A stretch of 64,000 nucleotides of DNA from CAYUHJ01 sp964444365 (GCA_964444365.1 CAYUHJ010000012.1:1-64000), one strand, 5' to 3'. Shown: positions 50,431 through 59,418, numbered from the stretch's first letter. The notes: generated by a model from the letters alone, not told the origin. Numbers and translations: made by a program.

Positions 50431-50883
50431 TTATTCGGCGTTCAGCACGGCCAGGATCGCGGCGGACGGCACCCGCGGGGCGAACCCGTACCGGCCCTGG
50501 TCGACGGCCACCCGCCAGAACGTCCCGTGGCTGCCGCCGCTGCGGTAGCCCGAGACGAACGCGACGATTTTCCCCGCCCGGACCGCAGCGGCCTCCTCGC
50601 GGGTCAGCCCGACGACCCGCTTGAACCGGTCGGTGCCGCTCCCGCGCTGCTCCGCGGTCTCCGAGACGACGAGGTTTTCTCGGACCCACTCGGGGCATTC
50701 GAGGAGCAGGTCGCGGACGTGCTGCTCGCCGCCGCCGGCGCGGAGGGCGGCGAGCTTCCAGTCGAGCATGTCGACGCCGGCCTCCTCGACCGCGTCCGCC
50801 AGGACGGGGCGGACGCCGGGCTCGGACAGGGCGACGCGGGCCAGTTCGACGACGTGGGACGGGATGTTGATAGAATCGACCAT
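50431..50883 (-). CDS. First gene of leftward prophage operon, unknown
   Basis: The 150-residue protein starts at ATG 50883 with a GAGG SD; a GTG at 50898 would add five residues. It is mixed alpha/beta, with MLDWKLAALRAGGGEQHVRDL and FVSGYRSGGSHGTFWRVAVDQGRYGF. A promoter with an operator-like palindrome precedes it, so it is probably under repressor control. Function unknown. Confidence 0.6.
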   Translation of the reverse strand: MVDSINIPSHVVELARVALSEPGVRPVLADAVEEAGVDMLDWKLAALRAGGGEQHVRDLLLECPEWVRENLVVSETAEQRGSGTDRFKRVVGLTREEAAAVRAGKIVAFVSGYRSGGSHGTFWRVAVDQGRYGFAPRVPSAAILAVLNAE

Positions 50884-50977
50884 GACTGCCTCACTCACCT
50901 GGGGTTGTCCGGGTCCGGGGTGTTACCAGCACCGCCGGGCCGTTTTGTTTGTCGGGGTCACTCGCCCCGACAACAAC

Positions 50978-51016
50978 ACTCTACACTAGGTGATGTCACC
51001 TGTCAACTAGGTGATG
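50978..51016 (-). promoter_or_regulatory. Leftward promoter with embedded operator-like palindrome
   Basis: On the minus strand TTGACA (51006-51001) and TAGAGT (50983-50978) are 17 bp apart, a good sigma-70 promoter. The spacer contains the palindrome AGGTGATGTCACCT (50988-51001), and CTAGGTGATG occurs twice (50986-50995 and 51007-51016). A repressor bound here would block the promoter. About 90 bp separate it from the first ATG. Confidence 0.7.
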
Positions 51017-51179
51017 GCATAATTATGGAAAATGATTCTGGACCGGAAACCCCTCTCTGGACCGCGAATTTCGCTTGTTTTTGACGACGTTGACAGGCGT
51101 TGACTAGCTCTAGGTCGGTCCGTATAAAACGCTAAGAATCATGGCGTTTTTGCCCGTTTTTCCCGTCGCCAAAGCCGAA

Positions 51180-51221
51180 TTTACACGGGAGTGGCCACAG
51201 GTTCGATCCCTGTAGCGCCCA
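51180..51221 (+). repeat. attR, 42-bp direct repeat of tRNA-Val 3' half
   Basis: Identical to 5668-5709. It contains only the 3' half of the tRNA (from the anticodon loop), so no second tRNA is encoded here. Host sequence resumes at 51222. Confidence 0.95.
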
Positions 51222-51534
51222 CTGGAACGACGTCTGCCGGCCGAACCACACCTTCCGACTGACGGTCGGACGCCACGATGGAGTCGGGGCCTGTTCCGCC
51301 TCCACCTTTCCGTTCCGTTCTGACCGTCCCCCCACACCGACTCGACAGACCGCCGAACACGTCCCGATCCGGCCCGCGGATTGCTGGGGTCGTGAGCTGG
51401 GGCAAGTCCGCCTCGCGCGGAACAACCGCGGAAAGTGGACCGCCTCCCGTCCGTCCGAAGCTGGCCGTCGCATGGCCGGCGGGGACGCCACCCGCCACGG
51501 GTCGTAAGACATCTGCCTCAGAGGAGTTGGCCGC
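51222..51534. other. Intergenic gap at the right prophage junction
   Basis: Host sequence between attR and the UDP-sugar pyrophosphorylase gene. I see no convincing ORF, RNA or repeat here. Confidence 0.5.
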
Positions 51535-52920
51535 ATGCCCGATGCCCCGTCGCCGGACCTCGTGGAACGCTTGCGAACGCACGGGCAACAGCACGCCCTG
51601 GCCGGGTGGGACGCGCTCCCGCCGCCGGACCGGGACGCCCTCGTCCGCGACCTGAGTGCCATCGACTTCGCCGAACTCGACACGCTCTTCCGCAAGAGAA
51701 ACGACCCGTCCGCGGCCGCCCCGACGCCCGACCGACTCGCCCCGCTGCCGGTGGAAGACGGCGAGTCGCTCGGGAAATCCGCGACCGCACGCGGCGAAGC
51801 GGCCCTGCGAAACGGCGAGGTCGCGGTGCTACTCGTCGCGGGAGGGCAGGGCTCCCGGCTCGGGTTCGACAAGCCGAAGGGGATGTTCCCGGTCGGCCCC
51901 GTTAGCGGTGCCAGCCTCTTCCAGATTCACGCGGAGAAGGTGCTGGCCCTCTCGCAAAAGTACGGCCAGCCCGTCCCGTTCCTCGTGATGACGAGCCCCG
52001 CCACGCACGCGGACACGGTGGCGTTCTTTGCCGGGCACCGCAATTTCGGCCTGGAATCCGGGCAGGTGACGTTCTTCCAGCAAGGCACGATGCCCGCCCT
52101 CGACCGCGAAACGGGCAAACTCCTCCTCGAATCGCCGGGCAAGCTGTTCCTCAGCCCGAACGGCCACGGCGGCACGCTGACGGCCCTCGCCGACACCGGC
52201 CTGCTCGCCGACCTGAAGGCCCGCGGCGTCCGGCACGTCTTCTACTTCCAGGTCGACAACCCACTCGTCTTCATCGCCGACCCCGCGTTCGTCGGCCGAC
52301 ACATCGAGGTCGGCTCGGAGGCGTCGTCGAAGGTCGTCTTCAAGGACCGCCCCGAGGAAAAAGTCGGCATCCTTGCGCTCGTGGACGGCAAGTGCGGCAT
52401 CGTCGAGTATTCTGACTTGCCGAAGGAACTGGCCACCGAGCGCGAGCCGACCGGCGAGTTGCGCTACCGGGCCGGCAACCCGGCGATCCACGTCTTTTCC
52501 GTGGCATTTCTCGAACGGGTCACGACCGGGGCGGGCCGGCTGGCGTTCCACATCGCGAAGAAAAAGGTGCCGCACTGGAACCCGGCGACCGGCGAGACCG
52601 TGTCGCCGACGGGCGAAAACGCCCTGAAATTCGAGTTGTTCGTCTTCGACGCGCTGCCGCTGGCCGAGAAGTGGCTCGCGGTGAGCGTCCGCCGAGAGGA
52701 CGAGTTCGCCCCGGTGAAGAACGCCGACGGGGCCGACTCCCCCGCGACGTGCCGGGAGATGCAAATCGCGCGGGCGGAGCGGTGGCTGGCGTCGGCGGGC
52801 GTGAGCGTGCCGGCCGGCGTCCCGGTGGAGATCAGCCCGCGGTTCGCGTTGACCGCGGCGGAGTTGGCGGCGAAAATTCCGGCGGGGTTCACGGTGTCGG
52901 GGTCGAGCGTGTTTGAATGA
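51535..52920 (+). CDS. UDP-sugar pyrophosphorylase (UDPGP family)
   Basis: The 461-residue enzyme makes a UDP-sugar from UTP and a sugar-1-phosphate, most likely N-acetylglucosamine or a hexose. The nucleotide-binding signature is VAGGQGSRLGFDKPKGMFPVG (about residue 101), followed by VMTSPATH, FFQQGTMPALD and SPNGHGGTL, matching UAP1-like eukaryote-type enzymes. The ATG 51535 has AGAGGAG upstream. Length fits the bacterial members. Confidence 0.85.
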   Translation: MPDAPSPDLVERLRTHGQQHALAGWDALPPPDRDALVRDLSAIDFAELDTLFRKRNDPSAAAPTPDRLAPLPVEDGESLGKSATARGEAALRNGEVAVLLVAGGQGSRLGFDKPKGMFPVGPVSGASLFQIHAEKVLALSQKYGQPVPFLVMTSPATHADTVAFFAGHRNFGLESGQVTFFQQGTMPALDRETGKLLLESPGKLFLSPNGHGGTLTALADTGLLADLKARGVRHVFYFQVDNPLVFIADPAFVGRHIEVGSEASSKVVFKDRPEEKVGILALVDGKCGIVEYSDLPKELATEREPTGELRYRAGNPAIHVFSVAFLERVTTGAGRLAFHIAKKKVPHWNPATGETVSPTGENALKFELFVFDALPLAEKWLAVSVRREDEFAPVKNADGADSPATCREMQIARAERWLASAGVSVPAGVPVEISPRFALTAAELAAKIPAGFTVSGSSVFE

Positions 52921-53001
52921 GTCCAAGTGCGGAATCGTGAAGACGCGGGGAAGACTGCTCCGGAGCTTGCTCCGGGAACCGAACGGGGGTACGATCCCAC
53001 C

Positions 53002-55065
53002 ATGTCAGGAAAAGTCCGTCCCTTCCACAACCGGAGCATCCGTCCATGTTCTTCGCGTTCATCCGGAAGTTGGCTGGCAATCGCCCCCCCCCGTCCACGT
53101 CGGAGTGACCGCAAACTGAGGGTTCGCCCTTCACTTTCGTGTCTCGAAGGCCGCGACGTGCCGGCCACCATCTTTACGGATGACTTCACACTCACAGGGA
53201 GTGGCGGGTCGGCACTCGTGCGGGTCCAGGTGGACACGCAAGTCCCGCTGGTCAATGCACCGTATACATGGACCTACACCGTCACGAATCTTTCGGTCGG
53301 TTCCAATGATCCACAGGATTACATCAATTCGGACTCCCTCACGTCGTTCTGGACGCATGCGGACGCGACGGTGATTCAGGCGCAATCCGAGTTCGCGTTG
53401 GCCTCGCCGCCGTCGGGGTGGTCCAGCGGGCTATTCGCCTCGGCGACGAGTACGACCACGATCTACAACGGGCTGTATGCCGGCTCGAACCCGACGCATC
53501 CGCTGCTCGGGCACGGCGAGTCGGCGACGTTCTCGTTCACCACAGCCGCCCGTCCGATCGTTTCTCAGGAAGCGACGTTCGGGGACGACACCTTCGGCGA
53601 GGCGACCGGGTTCGTCGTGGGGCCGGGGGCAGGCGTTGGGGTTTCGGTTGCGGCCGTCACCGACGCCGTGGAAAGCGGCTCGGGCGGCGGGTTCAAGTTT
53701 ACCCGCACCGGCGACGTCAGTCAGCCGCTGACGGTGAACTTCGCGGTCTCGGGGACGGCGGTCGAAGGGGTGGACTACGATACCCTTCCGCGAACGGTGA
53801 CGTTCGCAGCGAACGAGTATCACGCCGTCCTCCCCGTGACCGCGATTTCGGACACGCTCGTCGAGGGGATCGAGACGGTGGTCGTCACGATCACTTCCGG
53901 CACAGGGTATCAGATCAATCCCGACAACGAGGCGGACGGGAACACCGAAGGATACCTGAGTTCGCAGGTGCGAACCAATCTGGTCGCGGGAGACGCAGGG
54001 TTGGTGATCCTGGACAACGTCCCGTTCGTGTGGGTCGACCAAAGCGTGCGCGAGTTCGACGAGGGAAACAGCGGGAACATTATTCTGCGACGCGGCGGGG
54101 CCAATCTGAATCAATCGCTATCCGTCGACATCTGGTTGGGGCCGGCTGACGGTCTGCCGTCGGCGACGTGGGGCACGGACTTCACGATCGGTAACCCCGG
54201 TCAGTACACGCTGGGATGGAACACGATCGCGTTCGCGGCGAATCAGACGGAATTCTCGATCCCCGTGACGTCGATTCAGGACGGGATCCCGGACGGCAAC
54301 GAATGGCTGAAGGTGGCCATCGGCGAAAGCACGGCGTACTTGCCGACCATGAATCCGGAATTGGCCTTCGTGTTTGCGGACACGCCGAACGACCGCACCG
54401 GCGAGCGGAACGGGATCGACTGGACGACGTTGGACTTGAACGATCCGAATAAGAGGAGAGCAGCCAGCTGGGGTCGAATTCTTGGAACCGAATACAAAGT
54501 GAAGACAAAAAACGGCGGCGATGATGAGATCTGGGTCTTCACACCCCTACAGGATGTCAATCTCCAACCAAACGCGATCAAGCCTCTTGGCTGGGAGATC
54601 AATTACAATTGCCACGGTTACTCGCTGAATGCAACGGGGATTAAATTCCCCGGAGGACAGGTGCGAGACTTCTCGATTATCGACCACGAGTCTTCCGTCT
54701 TTGTGTTTAATATTGAATTCGACTCGCGCACCGCCGCCCAGGCCAAGGCTGATCTAGCAGCAGGCAAACGAGTTGTAGCCGTCATCCAACATCAGGTGCG
54801 GCAAGTGACGAACGGTGTTCCGGGCAAGGTTATAAGTACTAGATATGCCCACCCTTTCCTCCCGACAACGATCCAGTTGCAGGCGAATGGCGTCGATTTG
54901 GACATTGATGCAAGCAAAGGAAACAGCAAGAATGGTTGGCGGAAGTTAGCCGAAGGTGCTAACGTCAGCTTCCGAGAAATGCGTGATGGGTACAAGGCGA
55001 AAGACCGCCCCCTCAATCCAGATCATGATAACTTCACTGATATCCTGTTCTTTACACTCAAGTGA
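53002..55065 (+). CDS. Large secreted Calx-beta protein with LEGRDVPA motif
   Basis: The 687-residue protein has an Arg-rich start and then RVRPSLSCLEGRDVPATIF, an N-terminal motif recurring in exported Gemmataceae proteins. The body has at least two Calx-beta-like repeats (FKFTRTGDVSQPLTVNFAVSG..VEGVDY and the IILRRGGANLNQSLSVDIWL unit). The C-terminal third (from about residue 500) is a different, less GC-rich domain with NYNCHGYSLNATGIKFPGG. Location is probably the cell surface. ATG 53002 is chosen; an upstream ATG at 52927 is possible. Confidence 0.7.
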   Translation: MSGKVRPFHNRSIRPCSSRSSGSWLAIAPPRPRRSDRKLRVRPSLSCLEGRDVPATIFTDDFTLTGSGGSALVRVQVDTQVPLVNAPYTWTYTVTNLSVGSNDPQDYINSDSLTSFWTHADATVIQAQSEFALASPPSGWSSGLFASATSTTTIYNGLYAGSNPTHPLLGHGESATFSFTTAARPIVSQEATFGDDTFGEATGFVVGPGAGVGVSVAAVTDAVESGSGGGFKFTRTGDVSQPLTVNFAVSGTAVEGVDYDTLPRTVTFAANEYHAVLPVTAISDTLVEGIETVVVTITSGTGYQINPDNEADGNTEGYLSSQVRTNLVAGDAGLVILDNVPFVWVDQSVREFDEGNSGNIILRRGGANLNQSLSVDIWLGPADGLPSATWGTDFTIGNPGQYTLGWNTIAFAANQTEFSIPVTSIQDGIPDGNEWLKVAIGESTAYLPTMNPELAFVFADTPNDRTGERNGIDWTTLDLNDPNKRRAASWGRILGTEYKVKTKNGGDDEIWVFTPLQDVNLQPNAIKPLGWEINYNCHGYSLNATGIKFPGGQVRDFSIIDHESSVFVFNIEFDSRTAAQAKADLAAGKRVVAVIQHQVRQVTNGVPGKVISTRYAHPFLPTTIQLQANGVDLDIDASKGNSKNGWRKLAEGANVSFREMRDGYKAKDRPLNPDHDNFTDILFFTLK

Positions 55066-55074
55066 GGGCTCGAC

Positions 55075-55800
55075 ATGCTCAGGCCCAAACTCCTCTCCGC
55101 AAGTGTTCTAGTCGTCATGATTGCGGGAGGTGTGACTTACTACTGCACCCGCACGGACCAGATGGACAAACCAGCGACTACGGAATTGTCGGTTCGCCTT
55201 CTGCGGCATCCCATGCAGACTGCGAGGAACCGCGTTCGGTACGGCGGTCAGGCCATTCTGGACACGTTACCGAACGCCTCCCGCTTGCCAACTTCTAGTC
55301 TACTCGGCGACACAAAGCTCCAATCGAACGAGGCGGCGCTACTCGAAATCTGCAACACTTCCGGACGCAAGTTAGTGCTCTCCAATTGTTCAAGATTTGC
55401 TCAGGTTGGGAAGCCGAAGTGTTTCGCAATCGACAAGAACTTGTATGACCCCGACGGGAAAATATTGGAACGGGGAGACGGCCCGACAATTGGCCCCCCG
55501 TCGATAGATCCTGGCGATTCCCAGAAGGGGTCTACGCTTCTTCCTTGGGCTCGGCATCAGCCCACGACGACTATCTCCCCCGACGAACGTGTTGAGTATT
55601 ACATTGATCCGACGGAGTGGTTTGAATTCGACAAGCCCGGCATCTATCAATGTGCGGTTACGGTCGCTTGGCTGGAATCGCCGCACTTTGAAGTGAAGGA
55701 ATTGACGACGAACTTCGTCGACATCGCCATCATGCCCGCGGATGTTGCGGACAGTCAACTGCACCGTAAACGTCAGCGCGAATTCCTCGGTCTTCCGTGA
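55075..55800 (+). CDS. Membrane-anchored hypothetical protein
   Basis: The 241-residue protein has a hydrophobic N-terminal anchor (LLSASVLVVMIAGGVTYYC) and a beta-rich exported domain. It begins 9 bp after the Calx-beta gene and is similar in lower GC, so the two are probably co-transcribed and acquired together. Function unknown. Confidence 0.6.
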   Translation: MLRPKLLSASVLVVMIAGGVTYYCTRTDQMDKPATTELSVRLLRHPMQTARNRVRYGGQAILDTLPNASRLPTSSLLGDTKLQSNEAALLEICNTSGRKLVLSNCSRFAQVGKPKCFAIDKNLYDPDGKILERGDGPTIGPPSIDPGDSQKGSTLLPWARHQPTTTISPDERVEYYIDPTEWFEFDKPGIYQCAVTVAWLESPHFEVKELTTNFVDIAIMPADVADSQLHRKRQREFLGLP

Positions 55801-55844
55801 ACGCGAATTTTTTCACTTCAGTTAGTCGCGAGTACTTCAATCTC

Positions 55845-56924
55845 ATGCTCCACGCGATGATTATGGCCGGCGGCGGCGGGACGCGGTTCTGGCCGCGGAG
55901 CCGGGTCAAGCGGCCCAAACAGTTCCTCACGTTCGCTGGGGATCGCACGCTGCTGCAAGGCACGCTCGACCGGATCGCGCCGCAGGTGCCGCCGGAACGG
56001 ACGTGGGTCATCACCGGGGAGCCGCACGTTCCGGAAGCGAAGGTTCAGCTTCCCGAGTTGCCGGCAGATCGGTTCGTCGGCGAGCCGATGGGCCGCGACA
56101 CGGCCGCAGCCATCGGGCTCGGGGCGGCGCTCATCGCGAGCACCGACCCGGCCGCGACGATGATCGTCATGCCGGCCGACCACGTCATCGAACCGGCCCG
56201 CGAGTTCCAGCGGGCCGTCCACGCCGCCGAGCAGTTCGCGAACGAGTACCCGAACGCGCTGCTGACCTTCGGCATCCCGCCGACGTTCCCGTCCACCGGG
56301 TACGGCTACATCCAGCGCGGCGGCGTCATCGGCCAGCGGCAAAACGTGACCGCGTCGAAGGTGGCCGCCTTCCGCGAGAAGCCGAACGCCGACCTCGCGG
56401 AGCAGTTCCTCGCGTCCGGCGAGTACTTCTGGAACAGCGGCATCTTCGTGTGGAAGGCCGCCACCATTCTCGGCGAACTTCGCAAGCACCGGCCCAAGCT
56501 GTTCGCGTCGATCGCCCGCATCGCGGAAGCCTGGCCGACGCCGGACCGCGACGCCGTGTTCCGCCAGGAGTTCGAGACGATCGAGAAGGTCAGCATCGAC
56601 TACGCGGTGATGGAGCACGCCACCGACGCGATGGTAATTCAGGCCCCGTACCAGTGGGACGACGTCGGCAGTTGGCTCGCCCTCGAACGCCGCAACCCGC
56701 AGGACGCGGACGGCAACACCGTCCAGGGCACGCACGCCGGCATCAACACGTCCCACTGCGTGATCGTGTCCGACCCCGGCAAGCTGATCGCCACCCTCGG
56801 CGTCAGCAACCTGCTCATCGTCCAGGATGGCGACTGCACCCTCGTCGCCGACCGGCGGGACGAGTCGAACGTGAAGCTGATCGTCGAGAAGTTGAAGAAG
56901 GACGGGTGGGGGCAGTACCTGTAA
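55845..56924 (+). CDS. manC: Mannose-1-phosphate guanylyltransferase
   Basis: The 359-residue enzyme makes GDP-mannose. Visible signatures: MIMAGGGGTRFWPRSRVKRPKQFL (nucleotide binding), FGIPPTFPSTGYGYIQRG, FREKPN, YFWNSGIFVWKA and IDYAVMEHA. ATG 55845 is preferred; a GTG at 55797 overlapping the previous stop is possible. It lacks the C-terminal phosphomannose isomerase domain. Cell-envelope or EPS biosynthesis is the likely use. Confidence 0.92.
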   Translation: MLHAMIMAGGGGTRFWPRSRVKRPKQFLTFAGDRTLLQGTLDRIAPQVPPERTWVITGEPHVPEAKVQLPELPADRFVGEPMGRDTAAAIGLGAALIASTDPAATMIVMPADHVIEPAREFQRAVHAAEQFANEYPNALLTFGIPPTFPSTGYGYIQRGGVIGQRQNVTASKVAAFREKPNADLAEQFLASGEYFWNSGIFVWKAATILGELRKHRPKLFASIARIAEAWPTPDRDAVFRQEFETIEKVSIDYAVMEHATDAMVIQAPYQWDDVGSWLALERRNPQDADGNTVQGTHAGINTSHCVIVSDPGKLIATLGVSNLLIVQDGDCTLVADRRDESNVKLIVEKLKKDGWGQYL

Positions 56925-57505
56925 TGGCAAATGAAGACAACCCCTCCCCCCAACCCCCTCCCCGAAGCGGAGAGGGGGAGTCAGAAGGTCTTTCCTCCCC
57001 TCTCCGCTTCGGGGAGGGGCCGGGAGAGGGGTTTCTTCCGACTCACGGCAGACTGATCGGCGTTGACTACGGCCACGTCCGCGTGGGGTTGGCCGTGTGC
57101 GACGCGGATCGGCTGATCGCGTCGCCGCACGATACGTATGCCCGGCGCGATCTCGCTTCCGATGCGGAATTCTTCGTCAAGCTGGCGAAGGCGGAAGCGG
57201 CCGTCGGGTTCGTCGTGGGGCTCGCGATCAGCCTGAACGGGACCGAGGGGCCGAAGGCCGCGGAGTGCCGGGCGTTCGGGGCGTGGCTGCGTCAGGTCAC
57301 GGGGCTGCCGGTCGAATTCCACGACGAGCGGTTCTCGTCCGCCATCGCGGACGACCACATGCGGGACGCAAAGTTATCCCCGAAGGACCGCAAGGCGAAG
57401 CGGGACCGCATCGCGGCCCAACTGATCCTGCAAGCGTTCCTGAACGCCGGGTGCCCGCCCGGTCCGCCCGCCCCAGTGCCGGCCGGCGAACCTCCCCCCG
57501 GATAG
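56924..57505 (+). CDS. ruvX: Putative Holliday junction resolvase RuvX/YqgF with repeat-derived N-terminus
   Basis: The 193-residue protein has the YqgF fold: RLIGVDYGHVRVGLAVCD near residue 45, VVGLAISLNGTEG and FHDERFSSAIAD. YqgF/RuvX works in 16S rRNA 5' processing and is related to resolvases. The first 40 residues (NPSPQPPPRSGEGESEGL and onward) are encoded by an inverted repeat of the CCCTCNCC-GAGAGGGG type, an insertion not found in normal RuvX. The start overlaps the upstream stop (TAATG). An internal start, such as a later GTG or TTG, might give the normal length. Confidence 0.8.
   Translation: MANEDNPSPQPPPRSGEGESEGLSSPLRFGEGPGEGFLPTHGRLIGVDYGHVRVGLAVCDADRLIASPHDTYARRDLASDAEFFVKLAKAEAAVGFVVGLAISLNGTEGPKAAECRAFGAWLRQVTGLPVEFHDERFSSAIADDHMRDAKLSPKDRKAKRDRIAAQLILQAFLNAGCPPGPPAPVPAGEPPPG
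56941..57031. repeat. Palindromic G/C-tract repeat inside ruvX
   Basis: CCCTCCCCCCAACCCCCTCC and its mirrored half GGGGAGGGGCCGGGAGAGGG flank a short spacer, forming a long hairpin. The same family occurs at 63693-63820. Here it lies in frame within the 5' end of ruvX. Confidence 0.75.
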
Positions 57506-57557
57506 TCGTCTCTGCTACAACGAGGGCGAGACGAGCCGGACCGACCAAGGAGCGACC

Positions 57558-59165
57558 GTGACCGCGAAACCCCGCTGGTTCCAGACGACCGCGATCGACT
57601 ACCCGAACAGCCGGCCGCACATCGGCACGGCGTTCGAGAAGCTCGGGGCCGACGTGCAGGCCCGGTACCGGCGGATGGAGGGGTACGACGTCTTCTTCCT
57701 GATGGGCAACGACGAGAACACGGTGAAGGTGAGCGACCGCGCCGCCGAACTCGGGCAGGACACCAAGGCATACTGCGACGACATGGCCCGGCAGTTCCAG
57801 GAGGTGTGGAAGGCCCTGGACATCGACTACGACATCTTCGTGCAGACCAGTTCGGAACGACATAAGCAGTGTTGCCGGAAGTTCATCACCAAGGTGTACG
57901 AGAACGGGTACATCTACAAGGGCACCTATGAGGGCTGGTATTGCGCCGGGTGTGAGGAGTTCAAGTCGGACAAGCTCCACGCCGAAAACGGGGGGCTGTG
58001 CCCGAACCACAAGAAGCCGCTCGTTCGGCGGTCGGAGCCGTGCTGGTACTTCAAGCTGTCCGCGTTCCAGGACCGGCTGCTGGCCTACCTGAAGGATAAC
58101 CCCGGATTCGTGCAGCCGGAGTCCCGCCGGAATGAAATGATCGGGTTCATTGAAGCGGAGGGGTTGCAAGACCTGAACATCTCCCGGCACGGGGAGAAGT
58201 GGGGCATTCCCATCCCGTTCGACCCGGAATTCACCATTTATGTGTGGTTCGACGCGCTTCTAACCTACATCACGGGCATCGGCTACGGGGACGACGAGGC
58301 GACTTTCCGCAAGTATTGGCCCGCGGACGTGCATTTCATCGGGAAGGACATCACGCGGTTCCACACGCACATCTGGCCCGCGATGCTGTGGGCCGCCGGC
58401 GAGGAGCCGCCGCGGCTGGTGTTCAGCCACGGGTTTGTGTACCGGCGAGATGACAAAACAGGGGAGCGGGTAAAAGAAAGCAAGGCGTTAGGGAACGTTA
58501 CTGACCCGATGGATCTGATCACTAAATTCAGTACAGATGGTTTTCGTTACTACTTCATGAGAGAGTGCCCATATGGTGCAGATGGAGAGTTCAGCTGGGG
58601 GCGCTTTGCTGACATATATGACAGCGAGCTCGCAAATACCATCGGCAATCTCTACAGTCGATGCCTAACATTGATAGTAAAGAATTACGATCGCGTGCTT
58701 CCCGGAACGGCAGGCGTAGAGCCATCAAAGGAGCAGTTGGACGACCCGCTTTTCTTCCCTAGCTTGAGTGAAACTCGCCTCAGGGATACAGTTGCGAACA
58801 TTCGGGACGCTGTAGAGAAGTGCAATTACAGCCAAGCACTCTTTGCCACCGTAATCGGATTTGGCAAACCGATTAATCAGTATCTTGAAGATCATCCACC
58901 TTGGAAGTTGGTGAAGAGCGACAAGGACGCGGCCGCGAAGGTGCTGTTCAACGCGGTGCAGTCGCTGCGAGTCGCCAGCATCCTGCTGAAGCCGTTCATC
59001 CCCCGGTCGGCGGAGGCGATCTACACCAGCTTCAACTTCCCGAAGCCGTGGGCGGAGGTGACGTATGCCGATGCGGCGGTGCTCAGCCCGCAGCCGGAGG
59101 ACTTGCGGGTGACGGCCGAACTCGTGGACGGGAAGCCGAAGCCCCTGTTCCCGCGGATCGGGTAG
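57558..59165 (+). CDS. metG: Methionyl-tRNA synthetase
   Basis: The 535-residue enzyme charges tRNA with methionine. The N-terminal Rossmann motif PNSRPHIGTAFEKLGADV, the zinc-like CAGCEEFKSD with LCPNHKKPL, and the FRYYFMRECPYGADGEFSW region are present. The KMSKS motif reads KESKA (RVKESKALGN, about residue 314), an uncommon variant. There is no C-terminal tRNA-binding (EMAP) domain, and the anticodon domain follows. Codon use from about 58441 to 58910 is much more AT-rich than the flanks, a mosaic block. Confidence 0.93.
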   Translation: MTAKPRWFQTTAIDYPNSRPHIGTAFEKLGADVQARYRRMEGYDVFFLMGNDENTVKVSDRAAELGQDTKAYCDDMARQFQEVWKALDIDYDIFVQTSSERHKQCCRKFITKVYENGYIYKGTYEGWYCAGCEEFKSDKLHAENGGLCPNHKKPLVRRSEPCWYFKLSAFQDRLLAYLKDNPGFVQPESRRNEMIGFIEAEGLQDLNISRHGEKWGIPIPFDPEFTIYVWFDALLTYITGIGYGDDEATFRKYWPADVHFIGKDITRFHTHIWPAMLWAAGEEPPRLVFSHGFVYRRDDKTGERVKESKALGNVTDPMDLITKFSTDGFRYYFMRECPYGADGEFSWGRFADIYDSELANTIGNLYSRCLTLIVKNYDRVLPGTAGVEPSKEQLDDPLFFPSLSETRLRDTVANIRDAVEKCNYSQALFATVIGFGKPINQYLEDHPPWKLVKSDKDAAAKVLFNAVQSLRVASILLKPFIPRSAEAIYTSFNFPKPWAEVTYADAAVLSPQPEDLRVTAELVDGKPKPLFPRIG

Positions 59166-59175
59166 CAGAATCATT

Positions 59176-59331
59176 CAGGACGACGCAGAGCGTTAAAGTA
59201 GGCAACTCGCTCCGCGAGTTGCGGGCTCATGTCCCGAGAGAGGCACACTCGTTTCTCACGGCGGAAGCGCAGTCACTCGCGGAGCGAGTGACCTACTGAA
59301 TCGTCCGAACCTGAAACAGTGCGTCGCCCTG
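59176..59331. repeat. MITE-like 156-bp repeat, copy 2
   Basis: Same length and reverse orientation as 1376-1531. Ends CAGGACGACGCAGAG and CAGTGCGTCGCCCTG are degenerate forms of the 15-bp inverted repeat. The core (59198-59296) starts GTAGGCAACTCGC and ends GAGTGACCTAC. It fills most of the gap after metG (59166-59418). Confidence 0.75.
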
Positions 59332-59418
59332 CACAATCGTTAAACTCGCCCGCGGCGGCCGACCGATAACCAGATGAGGGGGCCGCGTGCGCGGCCGGGG
59401 GCCGCTTTCGGGGGTGCC

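Larger units (their letters stand above)
5668..51221. mobile_element. Integrated prophage, lambda-ordered siphovirus type
   Basis: The 45.5-kb element is delimited by a perfect 42-bp direct repeat, begins with a tyrosine integrase right after attL, and contains replication, terminase, head, tail and fibre genes in the usual order. The head-tail order (gpW-like, portal, S49 protease, capsid, connectors, tube, chaperone, tape measure) matches lambda-type siphoviruses. Most modules look intact. One gene near the right end is frameshifted (49158-49905), and no lysis genes were recognised, so its ability to excise and form virions is not certain. Confidence 0.93.

Noticed and set aside
51180..51221. 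Second tRNA-Val at the right junction
   Set aside because: Only the 3' half from the anticodon loop is present; upstream sequence does not form acceptor, D or anticodon 5' strands.
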